Below, one piece after another: positions 51,095 to 62,133 of a stretch of 64,000 bases of DNA. How positions within the stretch are numbered: position 1 is the first letter of the stretch; every line of letters starts with the position of its first letter. The translations under genes were made by a program, and so were the position numbers. The DNA comes from Impatiens glandulifera (Eukaryota; Streptophyta; Magnoliopsida; Ericales; Balsaminaceae), in NCBI RefSeq assembly GCF_907164915.1, contig NC_061864.1, forward strand, positions 13,089,889-13,153,888. The letters are read 5' to 3'. Below the pieces are notes generated by a model. The model was given only the letters and a program-made list of their open reading frames with translations, made no database searches and had not been told where the DNA came from.

Positions 51095-51452
51095 ATGGCA
51101 GGATCAAGAAACAATACATCTGATTTCATCATCATCATAGTTTGTTTCTTGTGCATATCATCATCATGTGTTACTTTCGTCTCCAGCGCAGGTAATTAAA
51201 ATATTTTATTTTATTTTTTTTAATATTAATTCTCTCTTTCTTAATTAATTAATCATATATATATATATATATTATATGTTGAATTTTTCAGGAGGAATTG
51301 GAGAGGGTCAAGAAAAATTGGTAAACGTAGGTTCATGTCTTGATTATGCGGACTGTCTGAACATTTGTTTCAATAAGGGATTTACAAAGGGTGGATATTG
51401 TATTGTGGAAGGCCTTGGAAGTATCCCACAGTGTAAATGCATTCCCAATTAA
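51095..51452 (+). CDS. Defensin-like secreted cysteine-rich peptide (DEFL), two exons
   Basis: Exons 51095-51191 and 51292-51452 give 85 residues. The intron is about 100 bases with a (TA)n and interrupts just after the signal peptide, a position usual for plant defensin-like genes. Residues 1 to about 32 are a signal peptide with FIIIIVCFLCISSS. The mature part has six Cys with spacing C-x5-C-x3-C-x10-C-x10-C-x-C. The CxxxC and CxC pair and GGYC fit the CS-alpha-beta fold. Such peptides act in antimicrobial defence or in pollen-pistil signalling; which applies here cannot be told from sequence. The start codon is the first ATG after a GAGAGAGAAATTA leader, and the stop is TAA. It is too short and split to show as one long frame. 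Confidence 0.85.
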
Positions 51453-52764
51453 TAAATAATATATATACATGTCTCAGTTTCATCAATAAAATTGCCTCAA
51501 TTAAATTGACTCATCCATCTATTTTTTTATTTTATTTTTATAATAGTCAAGATGATTATGTTAGATTCTTTGATATAGATTTTTATTCTTTAAGTTTATT
51601 ATGTATCTCTCTATTCAAATGTTTGATTTGGATAAAAATCTTCTATCGATAGTCATGAAGTGTTCTTGAGAAAGAATACACATCTACATTTAGTCCGATA
51701 AATTTAACATAATATTTACACTATTTATATGAGTTGTGAATGTAGTCCTTGTATACTCATTAATTATTAGGTTCATTAACGAAAAATAAATGATATTTTT
51801 ATTTCTACACACAAGTATATTTTCATTTTATTTTTATAGATTTCTAAATAAGTCAAAACATTTATACTTTAATATATTATTTATTATAATTTTAATCTTT
51901 AATCTTTAATATGATAATTACTAATTTATAACTAGTAAATAATATATATCAACCTATTAAACCTCATTCACATTATATTTTGTGTATGGTTGGATGTAAT
52001 GTTTTTTGTTCACATAAATATATTATATATATCAAGAAGAATGGAGGCACAATGAAAGTTATGGTGGGCTACATTCCGGATTAAAAAAAATTAACTATAA
52101 AATTTTATATAGCCCAACCCAAATAAATTAATTAGAAAGAGTAAGCTAATATTTTGATTCAATATTCTCTTGTAAATTATAGTCCAACTTATATATTTGC
52201 TTTATTAAATAATGCCTTACATATACTATTTTAATTAATGTCAACAAATCTCAATAACAATAACAAGCCATAACAAAACAGAGGTGTGTAATTTATGATG
52301 TCACACATTAAAAATTAATCTATTTATTTGAGATACGCATTTATAATTGATAGAGAATTAGTGTCAACTAATATAAATTTAGGATCAAGAAGACCTCACC
52401 TCACTTTCAGTTTTGTTAGACATAGGAATATTTATTGTCAACATTTGGACAATTTGACTAGAATGATTATAAACTTTGGGCAAAGGCGTTAATTCTTATT
52501 ATAATCGCTTACTCAACACTAGGAAAGACTTTCGTTGTTGTTGTTGATGAGTGTACGGAAACTTTTATATTGCTACATTTGTTGTTTCTTTTGCGCTTCA
52601 ATATTGTTGATAATTCTCCTTTGATTTGTTTAGTTTTGTATATTACTGTAAGTTTTAATTTCCTTCCATTTTTTAAGACAATTATGACTTTAGTGTCTTT
52701 GTGTTAATAAATTGGTCTTAAAAAAATGAAAAGATACAAATATTTATTGCAAAATAATTTTGTC
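51453..52764. other. AT-rich intergenic region
   Basis: Immediately 3' is the presumed untranslated tail of the defensin-like gene. A repeat-like piece at about 52040-52140 (GGCACAATGAAAGTTATGGTG ... TAGCCCAACCC) may be a transposon relic. Nothing else supportable. Confidence 0.4.
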
Positions 52765-52890
52765 TAGTCGATCCATTAGTAAGAGTCGGCTTAAGAGACC
52801 AAAATGTTACAGGTTTGATTTCATCTGAAAACGCTTTGAGTTTAAACGGAGCGTCATGCTAAATCTCCTTTTAATTAAAAAAAAAATTGA
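52765..52890 (+). mobile_element. tRNA-derived SINE copy
   Basis: Same family as 42316-42445: GTAAGAGTCGG, TTAAGAGACCAAAATGTTAC, AGGTTTGATTTC (mutated B-box), CTGAAAACGCTTTGAGTTTA and the 3' end TCTCCTTTTAATT followed by an A-run. The 5' end is partly degraded and I did not find a clear target duplication. Confidence 0.65.
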
Positions 52891-52968
52891 CTTCATTTCA
52901 AATAAGTCCTATATAATCAAATATATTATTACAGCCAATGATTTAAAATACTCTTTGATTTCAATTTT

Positions 52969-52971
<3 letters not shown>

Positions 52972-53060
<89 letters not shown>
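52972..53060. repeat. (TA)n microsatellite, about 88 bp
   Basis: Uninterrupted TA dinucleotide tract, the longest simple repeat in the window. Likely polymorphic and prone to assembly error. Confidence 0.95.
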
Positions 53061-53064
<4 letters not shown>

Positions 53065-54529
53065 TTATCCTAATTAAATCCTAATTTAATGTGTGAGAAA
53101 TTAAAATCTGAATGCGGCGGAAGCGTACCTTAATTAATCGCATGAATCTTCTCTTTCCTTATAATAGAAAAAGTCTTAAATTTTCTATTTCTTTAAACTT
53201 TCTTTGTTTGGAATGGATCTTCCATTTGATGAGTAAGTCAATAGATTTCTCTCTCTGTTGATGGGGACGCAAAGGAGAATTAACGTTACTTCAAATAGGG
53301 ACCATTACCGTTACATATAACCAACAATAAGTTAGTTATTATAGTTTGACAATTTCTAATTTAGCTCCTTCATAAAATTAGAAATGTCACATAGGTATCC
53401 TCACATTATTTTCATGACAAATACACCCATAAACCATAAACTTAATTTCATATTATATCACATTATTTTGGTTTATATTAAATATGATACATGCATAATT
53501 ATTTATTATACAAGTGATCCTAAAAATTCCTACAATATATATATATATCATCCTTAATCTTTCTAAATATATTAAATTTTATATAGGATTATAGTTTTAT
53601 GAGTTATATTCAACTTTTTGTTAATTTAATTATTAAAAACAATACTTCTCATTATCTCAACAAACTCAATTAAACTAATTCTAAATGAATCAAATTCTAA
53701 ATATTTAAATTCAAATGAGCCCTTAAAGTGGGTGTACTTAATTGCTTGAGGCTTATTTGGTGTTATATGATATTTTGTTTTAAAATAATAAAACTATTTC
53801 AATAAGTCATTTTTTTTTTGTGTGAAAGTTGTAATAAAATAATCAAATATATATTAAATTATTTGAAACAATTCAAATATTCAATATTTTATTATAATTA
53901 TTATTTAATTATTTTCATATCTATATTAAAATATTCCTCTTTTTCATGTTTTAATTTTTTTTTAATGGGGTCTAGATTTTTTTTTGTATTAATATTTAAT
54001 TTTGCTTGAAGGTTAGTTTTGGTTTTATTTATTTATTTATTTTTTTTGTGTGTGTGTGTGTGTGAAGGAAAGGAGGATGTCCAAGCTGTGACAAGAGCGC
54101 CACATTTCCACATATGTACGTTTGACTATCTTGCATGCCTGACACGTGTTACCATTTTCTCTTTCTCTCTCTACCAAACTACTTCTTGCGCCAACAGTTT
54201 CCCTCCCTGTTTTTAATGTTTTCTCACTATCAAACTGTGTTTGTTTTGTTTGATACCTTTGATGTTGGATTATTTGAGTTTTTATTAAAAAAATTTAAAA
54301 ATAAATATCATTCAATGAAAATGCAGATGGTTTGAATTTTAATTGATTAAATTAATATAATATTATTTTACATTTATCAAGTTACAAAAGTGATTGATAT
54401 GAGACTATAGATTAAAAATTTGATTTTACTCAAAAATTTCAATTTAAAAGGGATGTAAGGCTAGTTCCCAACATTCAAAAAAAAATAACATCAAACGAAG
54501 TTTTAGACATGGGCGAATCTATGTTATAG
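53061..54529. other. AT-rich intergenic region with (GT)n
   Basis: Contains AATGCGGCGGAAGCG at about 53112, a word often seen in plant retroelement ends, and a T-run followed by (GT)n at about 54039-54064. No gene recognised. Confidence 0.4.
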
Positions 54530-55740
54530 TTCTTGTGAGCTGTAACCCACCACAAAAAAAAAAATTATTGTTTTACAGTAAATATATGACATAACCTCTT
54601 GAATATATTGAGAGAAATAATGTGTAGATATTAACAGGAGAGTTAATATTTTGTGTTTATTTTTTATGCATTTATTTATCTTTATTGTCATGTTTGTTCA
54701 AGTTTATTTATTGTTGTTTGGTTTGTGTTGATGCTCAATTTTTTTTATTTACTTTTTCTTTATCAATTATGTCATTTTGTTCAAAAACTTTCTTTGAATG
54801 AAAAAATTATTCAAAAACAACTATGATATACTCCTAATTTTTTAAACTCTTTAATTTAATTCACTATTTTCTTATTTAATTATTAAAAAATAAGGCAAAT
54901 TTTACCTTTATCTATTTATTTTATTCATATTTTTTTTTTTGTTATTTTATTAAGTTCACTATAATTTTTTTTTAAACTCAATCCAACTCGAATTATTGAA
55001 GTCATTCCCGGTGTATAATTAGGACTCGTGTGAGTGAGTCGAAGCCTATCCCGAAAAAAAAACAATGTTTTACTCTAGAAGTGTGACATAACTTTTTAGA
55101 GATATTGAGAGATAATGTGTGGAATGTGGACAATAACCAAAGAGTCAATATTTTGTGTCATTTATTTTGAATACATTTATTTATATGTTTTTTCAAGTTT
55201 CTTTCGGGTTTCTTGTGCTCTTGTTTGTGTGGATGCTCTAATTCTTTTTATTTTTTTATTTTTTTCAATTTTGTCATTTTTCTTAAAAGATTTTCTTTGA
55301 ATGAATTAAATTTATTTTAAAAAATATGACATAATCCCTTAATTTTTTTAATTTTTTAAATTTAATTTATTATTTTTATTTAATTAATAAAAAATAGAAG
55401 AAAGCTTATTTTTATTCACTTACTTTATTCATAAATTATTAAATTCATGGTTGTGTTTAATTGTTAAATTAATTTGTGTTTTTAATTATAATATATATAT
55501 ATATATATTCAATTTTGGCATTTTTTAAACGATTTTTTTTGAATGAATTAAATTTATTTAGAAAAATGTGACTTAATCCCTTAATTTTTTTAATTTTTTT
55601 AATTTAATTTATTGTTTTTATTTAATTAATAAAAAAAAATGGGAAAAATTTATTTTTATTCATAAATTATTAAATTCATGGTTGTGTCTAATTGTTATAT
55701 TAATTTGTTTTTTTAATTATAATATATATATATATATATA
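54530..55740. repeat. Degenerate tandem repeat cluster, 2.5 units
   Basis: Unit 1 (about 54530-55020) and unit 2 (about 55025-55450) share in order GTGACATAAC/ATGACATAAC, ATATTGAGAGA(A)ATAATGTGT, TCAATATTTTGTGT, GTGTTGATGCTC / GTGTGGATGCTC and TTTTCTTTGAATGAAT. A third partial unit (about 55485-55740) repeats TTTTTTTGAATGAATTAAAT and CTTAATCCCTTAATTTTTTT. Spacing is about 490 then 250 bases. Probably remnants of one dispersed element. Confidence 0.55.
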
Positions 55741-58700
55741 TGACTAATTTAATGATTGTTATTAGGTTAGAAAATGATTATTATTTCAAGGGAGTGAATA
55801 TTTTTTTTAAATTACATAAATATATAATAATAATAAAATTAATAAAACATTTGATTTTATTTATTGATCAAATCATCCAAATCGATGAAGGCAGTTATTT
55901 GATTTTTTTAATTGGTTTAAATTACTATAATGTTATTTTACATTTAAAATTTAAATTGTATAAAAATAAAAAATATTGTTTTAATATTTTAATTTTAAAA
56001 TTAAGTGATTTAATAATTAAATAAAATATAATAAAATATATTAACTTTAAATAAAAACCCCAAATAACCCGCATCAAATTACCTCATAGTTTGACAATCT
56101 CTGAGTTTATTCATATGTCTTTGAATGTTCCTGTTTATATCTATGACTTTAATTTGTTCATATGTCTTTTAATGATCCGGTTTATTAGGGATTAATTATA
56201 TTACCTATACAATCCTTGTATATATGGATATATAGATTTGAAAAATACTATATAAGTTAAGATTGTTCTGATTGGCTTATTTAAGTAAATCAATGATTTA
56301 TTTAAATAATTTTTGGTAGTAATTATTTATTTGAATAAAAATGAGATTATTTAAAAAAATAATTTCTGTTAACGATAAGAAAGTGAATTTTTTAATAAAT
56401 AAAAAAATTAAAAAGTATTAATATATATTAATAATTAAAATATATTTATTATATTAGTTATTGAATTAAATATTGTGACGGTTGAAAAGTATATGACATA
56501 ATATTTTATTATATAAATATTAAAAAATGTATTTGTACAAGTCTCTTTAATAATAAGACAAATTTTTTTTAGTTAAAAGTATTAATATTTAATAATTATA
56601 AAAAATAATTTTTTATATAATATTTTAGTTAATAGATTGAATGATTGATTATAAAAATAAAAAGATAAATTTTATATAAAAATTATTAAAATAATTTAAA
56701 ACAAAATAATATATAATTAACTTAAGACAGTTGAAACGACAAGTTTCCTTCACATTTTTTAATTTAAAAAATTAATAATATATATATATAATTAAGTAAA
56801 TCAAATATTTACATATTATAAAACAATTGATTAAAACTTATTCGTCCTAATATATATATTTTTTAAATTTAAATTTTACAACTAGAATTGAACCTAACTT
56901 TGTATTTTAATCAAATAACTTAAATAAAATTAGTGAATTATATATATATATATATTCATGATTCAAATAAATATATATATAAAATAGTGATACTAATAAG
57001 GGTATATTTTATAATAATTAAATAAATGATATAGTAAAGATAGTTCCGGGGGATTATTATTATTATTGATAGTTTGATTGGATTAGAAAAATCATTATTA
57101 ATAATATTTTATTTGTACAATAATTATTTTTTTATATTTATAATTTAATATATTTATAAACTTTGTTAATTTTATTTATTTTCTTCCTATTATTACTTAA
57201 TTAAAAATATATAAATTAATTAATTTAATATATATATATATAAATAAATAAATAAATAAATAAAAAAAAGAGAAATAATTAGTTTAAAGTAAAAAAAATT
57301 ATTAATAAATTTTATATTTAATATTTTATTCTTTATATATATATATATATATATAATTTGGTTTGTTTATAATATAAATTTTAAATATTAATTTGAATAA
57401 AGTTAATTTTATAATTACTAATTTATGTCAATAGATTTTATAAAAAAATTATTATAAACTAAAATTAATTAAACAAAAATTATTAAGATTATAAAATACT
57501 ATATTAAATAAAACAATAAGAACCAATAAAATAAATATATATTAAATCACATCTAACAAACACAAAATATATAGATCCACTCAAATAAAGAAAAACTTAA
57601 TTATAATAATTTTTAAAGTTTTATTTTTAATGAATCTTATACAAAAATTATATATACTAATTTGAAAAAATATGAAAAGCATAATCTGTTGAAAAAATAT
57701 GGGAAAAAGAAAAACAATAAATAAAAGGTGGCGAAAAAAGTAATGGAGAAATGATAGGAGAAATAAATGAGGAGTAAAAGGAGAGTAGAAAAAGAATTAT
57801 ATAGAAGAGAAAGACTGAAATATAAGTTACATTCATCCAATATTGAAGGGATTGAATGATTCCCGAGAATTTCTCGAGATTCATTTTATTGTCATTCAGA
57901 CTTTATGTTCAAAGGGAAACATATTAATAAAATGGAATGATTTGGTTAAATCAATCTCTTTGGGTTGTGCATGATTCCAATTATATTTTATAAGAATACA
58001 TCAGGGCTTCTTCAAAGTCGGCCCCTCGGATAGTTCAGCGCATGCCCTCGATTAAAACAAAACAACTTATGCAGTTACATAGGCCCTTTTATAGGCCCCA
58101 ATTTTCAATATATAATATCACTATTAATTATATATTATATTATTATTATTTTTTTCCTTTGTATATATATAATATATTTTTTTTATCCTTAATCATATTA
58201 TAACATATTTAACCATTTATATCTCATTTTATATTATTACAATTTTAAAAAATAAAAAAAATATTTATAATTTTAGTAATCACAAAATTTAAATTTACAT
58301 TTGCCCCAATTCTCAAGGCCGGACCATGGGCTTGTTCGGTTAAAGTTATTTCTTGATTATTTAGAAAAATAATAATGGGGTATAATTTTTAAAAGTTTAT
58401 ATTTTTTATAATAAAAAAACTTTAAAAATATTTATATATAATGATAAAATTAAAAATAATAATTTAAAATAAAATTTATTTAAATATTTTAATTAATAAA
58501 TTAAGTGATACAATGGAAAAGATAGGTAGAAATTAGGGCAGTAAAAAAAACAGAAAACTTAGTTTATTAATTAAGAGATTATTATGGTTCAATTAATTTT
58601 CAATTGAACTATTTTTCTTTATATTAGTTATTTTTTAAAATATAAAATATATTATAATATTTAGTTATTTTTAAATTATAAATTATAATTAATATATAAT

Positions 58701-58980
58701 TGTTTTTAAAAATAAATAAATTGAGGAGCAACCTAAATAATTTTAATATTAATTTATAAAATTTAATTACCAGTTTACAGTTTACGATTAACTTTCTGGA
58801 TCCAGTAGAACTAGAACTGGTAAAATCGATATCAATACCGATCGGTTACCAATTTATAAAATAAAGAATAAAATCGAACTTAACTAAAACCGATTAACCG
58901 ACCGGTTGAAGAACACTAAGTGAAATAATATTTTTTTGTTTTGATTATTGAAATAATCACAATTCAACCATGCCTAAATG
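55741..58980. other. AT-rich intergenic region with dispersed-repeat relic
   Basis: Mostly A/T runs and (TA)n (57226-57241, 57336-57356). At 58008-58336 there are GGCCCCTCGG, ATAGGCCCCAATTTTC and CCCCAATTCTCAAGGCCGG words typical of a common plant dispersed repeat, class uncertain. No gene seen. Confidence 0.4.
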
Positions 58981-58984
58981 TATC

Positions 58985-59095
58985 ACTCAAGATAGTTGAA
59001 GTGGTGAAAATTATTTCTAAAATATTAAATGTCATAGGTTCAATTGTTACATAAAACACCTTTAACGCTTTAAGTTGTAGTGAGTCTTATTACTA
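58985..59095 (+). repeat. SINE remnant
   Basis: GATAGTTGAAGTGGTGAAAA (A-box-like), ATAGGTTCAATTG (B-box-like), then AACGCTTTAAGTTGTAGTGAG match the order of motifs in the window's SINE family, with many substitutions. Confidence 0.4.
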
Positions 59096-59101
59096 AGACA
59101 A

Positions 59102-59845
59102 CTAGCATTTAGCCCGTGCATTTGCACGATTAATAATATAAAAAACCGTGAAAAAAATTACGGATAATATTTTTAATTTTATTTTTAACCGTTTTAAATT
59201 TATGGGTGGGTCAACACATAATCCGACCCAAGTATCCATTTACTCAACATTATTATATATTAGTTAGTTAAAAAGTTGAACTTATATTAATATTAAAACG
59301 TCCCGCATTTATCAAAATTGGTGTTTGAATTTAATATATAAAGTCTTTGTACCCTAGTTGGTTAAAGAGTTGTACTTATTTTGTTAGGTTGCAAGTTCGA
59401 AACATACCTCTAGCATTTTTAATTTTATTTTTAACCGTTTTAAATTTAAAAACGGGTAAACCCACAATCCGACCCAAGTATCCAAATTAACCACAGCTCT
59501 CGACCCGGCAATCCGGACACTTTAAAAATTAAACATCATTATATATATATAGATTAGTTAGTTAAAAAGTTGAACTTATATTAATGTTAAAACGTCCCGC
59601 GTTTATCAAATTTGGTGTTGAATTTAAAATATAAAGTCTTTGTAGCCTAGTTGGTTAAAGAGTTGTACTTGTTTTGTTAGGTTGCAAGTTCGAAACATAC
59701 CTCTAGCATTTTCAATTTTATTTTTAACCGTTTTAAATTTAAAAACGGGTAAACCCACAATCCGACCCAAGTATCCAAATTAACCACAGCTCTCGACCCG
59801 GCAATCCGGACACTTTAAAAATTAAGCATCATTATATATATATAG
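59102..59845 (-). mobile_element. Helitron-like end plus tandem 293-bp repeats with tRNA-like boxes
   Basis: CTAG at 59102-59105 and hairpin CCCGTGCATTTGCACG nearby mirror, in reverse orientation, the element at 30889-31165. The segment is then duplicated: TAGCATTTTTAATTTTATTT at 59411 and TAGCATTTTCAATTTTATTT at 59704 are 293 bases apart, each followed by AACGGGTAAACCCACAATCC. Units at 59345-59400 and 59637-59700 carry TAG/ACCCTAGTTGGTTAAAG (A-box) and GCAAGTTCGAAAC (B-box-like). Confidence 0.55.
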
Positions 59846-60689
59846 ATGAGGTGAATCGGGTCAGGTTGGGGAATGTGTTAATTATTCCGCACTCAGGGTT
59901 ACAGATCAGATTGAGGAATGTGTTTATTATTCTACACTCAGGGTTACCTTAGGTAAGCTCAAGAAACCAATGGGCTATGGCAGACCAAAGACCATTTTTA
60001 TCTTCTAATTTTATTATATATAATATTTCAATCATTTACAAATAGAAAGTAATTTATATTTATTAAATGAAAACAATTTATCAATATAAAATATTTATTA
60101 AAGTAGATAAAAAAAACACAACTAGGACACTCAAGCCCTAATGACCCCGCTCCATTCTATTTAGGAGACTTTCTTATTAACATCTTCTTCTGTTTGGTTT
60201 CAAAAAATTCAGCTTAGACACGGGTATATATATTTTAAAAAATAAAATTTTGATATTATATATATATCATAATATTAAAAAAATTATATTATTACATAAA
60301 AATAAATTTAAAACTTTTATAAAATAAAATAAACACATAAATATATTATTTATAAGCCATATTATATATTTAATTATGTTTATTAGTGTTAGGGGCAGAA
60401 TCATGATAAGATGGAGGTGAGACACATATATTATATCCTATCCATATCTGGTCAAAATCGTAGAAAAAAACGTCATTAACGGGATAACTCGGATCGAAAA
60501 CTACAATTAGAGGGTGTGTAGATTAAACAAAAATAATAATAATAATTTTAATAGATATATACTCTAATTTGTATACATCAATCAAATTAGGTAATCGTAT
60601 TTGAATTTTTTATTATAAATAAAACTTAAAAAGTAAAAAAGTATGTATGTAATTATGTATACAGTAGTCGACCCATACAGAAGAAAGAG
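59846..60689. other. Intergenic region with a small direct repeat
   Basis: At 59867-59902 and 59911-59946 there are two copies of T(G)GGGAATGTGTT-ATTATTC-CACTCAGGGTTAC, spaced 44 bases. The remainder is AT-rich with no recognised gene. Confidence 0.5.
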
Positions 60690-60898
60690 CAAAGAGCCAA
60701 TAGGGTTTCTGAACGAAAGCATGAACCAATAGGGTTTCTAAACAGAAGAGCCAATAGGATTTTAACCGGAAGCAAGAAGCCAATAGGGTTTCTAAACGGA
60801 AGCCAAGAGCCAATAGGGTTTTAAACGGAAGCAAGGAGCCAATAGGGTTTCTAAACAGAAGCCAAGAGCCAATAGGGTTTCTGGTCGAAAAGAAACAT
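60690..60898 (+). repeat. 29-bp minisatellite with seven CCAAT boxes
   Basis: CCAATAGG(G/A)TTT occurs at 60697, 60726, 60751, 60780, 60810, 60839 and 60869, giving spacings of 29, 25, 29, 30, 29 and 30. Between them lie variants of CTAAACGGAAGCAAGAG. Reverse-strand frames across it read as ETLLALGFRL-type repeats and are repeat artefacts. The array lies about 1.24 kb upstream of the ABI3-like start codon. Confidence 0.9.
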
Positions 60899-62133
60899 AG
60901 AGGGAACCAATCCCCGGCGAGGCATTTTCCTCGCTGACATGCGCCGGAACAGTCAATATCGATTCACACGAGCTCATTGGCCATTAGTGGAGACGAGACA
61001 GCCTTCTTTACATCACCGCTTAATTGAGCAGAAATTAACGGACACGTCGGATGTCAAAGAAACGAAGAATCCTGACAAAACACATGAATCAATAATCAAC
61101 CCATCAAACCCTAGGCGGTCCAATTATCTCACTTTCTCTCTGATCAATTAATAAGAACTTGTTTGATCTTCAATATTACTAGAGTTTTACTCCTCCTCTT
61201 TATAAGGCATAAAATTAATAAAAAAAACAAAGGTATGGAATTAAATATATATTTTAATTGTTGACAGAATAATTTGACATCATAAAATTTTATTATATAT
61301 TAATAAGAGATAGATATGGTGATGTATGATAGGTTAAGTACTTGTACAACTGTCCTTGAACATATGTTAGTATTAGGTTTATGTTGGATATTAAAATTAG
61401 CCCATAAAGTTACAACCAAACAAATCATAAATAAATATTTTGATCGGATTAAAATATAGATTATATATATGTAGAGAGAGAAGAGAGGAGAGTGGTAACC
61501 GCCTTGATCCACCATTCAAATGAGAACGTATGTCCCTCTGGCTTATTATCCGGCTTGAGGTAGAGAAAGAGAAAGTGCGACAAGCACGAGGGTTTGTTTT
61601 CTTTCATTTTCTCTCTCCTAAATGAATGAAATTTCAGAAAAATACCATTAAAACTTATCCCTATCTAGCTCAAAAAACAAAGACTCTACCAACTTAATTA
61701 TTAACTTCTTTCCCGGTCATAACTTACCAACAAAGTAAAAAAAGAAATATTGAAGAACTATATCAAATTAAAAGATCTCAAAAGTAAAATAACAAAATAT
61801 CCTTTTTAGCATTTTAATAATAGTAATTAAAATATTAAATAAGTAGCAAGACAGTATAAATAGTAGTTTCTAGATTGAAAAAAAAAAGTTAATTAAAATT
61901 GGTATGGATAATGGGTGTGGTTGAGGTTTGATGCTCGGAATCCAGGTGCTTTATGTTGGCATCTGTTTTTTTACCTCGTTCTTATTCTTCTTTCTCTCTT
62001 TTATTAGCTCTCTCTTGCTTCCTTAATCGATTACATCGAAATTATCTGTCTCCTTCCAACGGTCTGAAACACTCTTTTTCTCTCTCTAAAAGTAGTACTG
62101 GAGGAGTACTTCCTTGGTTGAGTTTGATTCAGA
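60899..62133 (+). other. Upstream region of the ABI3-like gene
   Basis: A moderately GC segment (60910-61140) includes ACACGTCGG (61040-61048, ABRE-like core ACGTC) and a 70-codon frame at 60939-61151 without recognisable domain. The last 200 bases before the ATG are pyrimidine-rich (TTCTTTCTCTC, GCTCTCTCTTGC) as in a 5' leader. The final 30 bases already resemble the coding repeat, with TTTGATTCAGAATGAAGG. An in-frame TGA at 62125-62127 fixes the ATG at 62134 as the first. Confidence 0.4.

Noticed and set aside
52856..53062. 68-codon frame ending in IYIYIY repeats
   Set aside because: Translation of the (TA)n microsatellite.
60613..60977. Minus-strand frames with ETLLALGFRL repeats
   Set aside because: Products of the CCAAT minisatellite read on the other strand.
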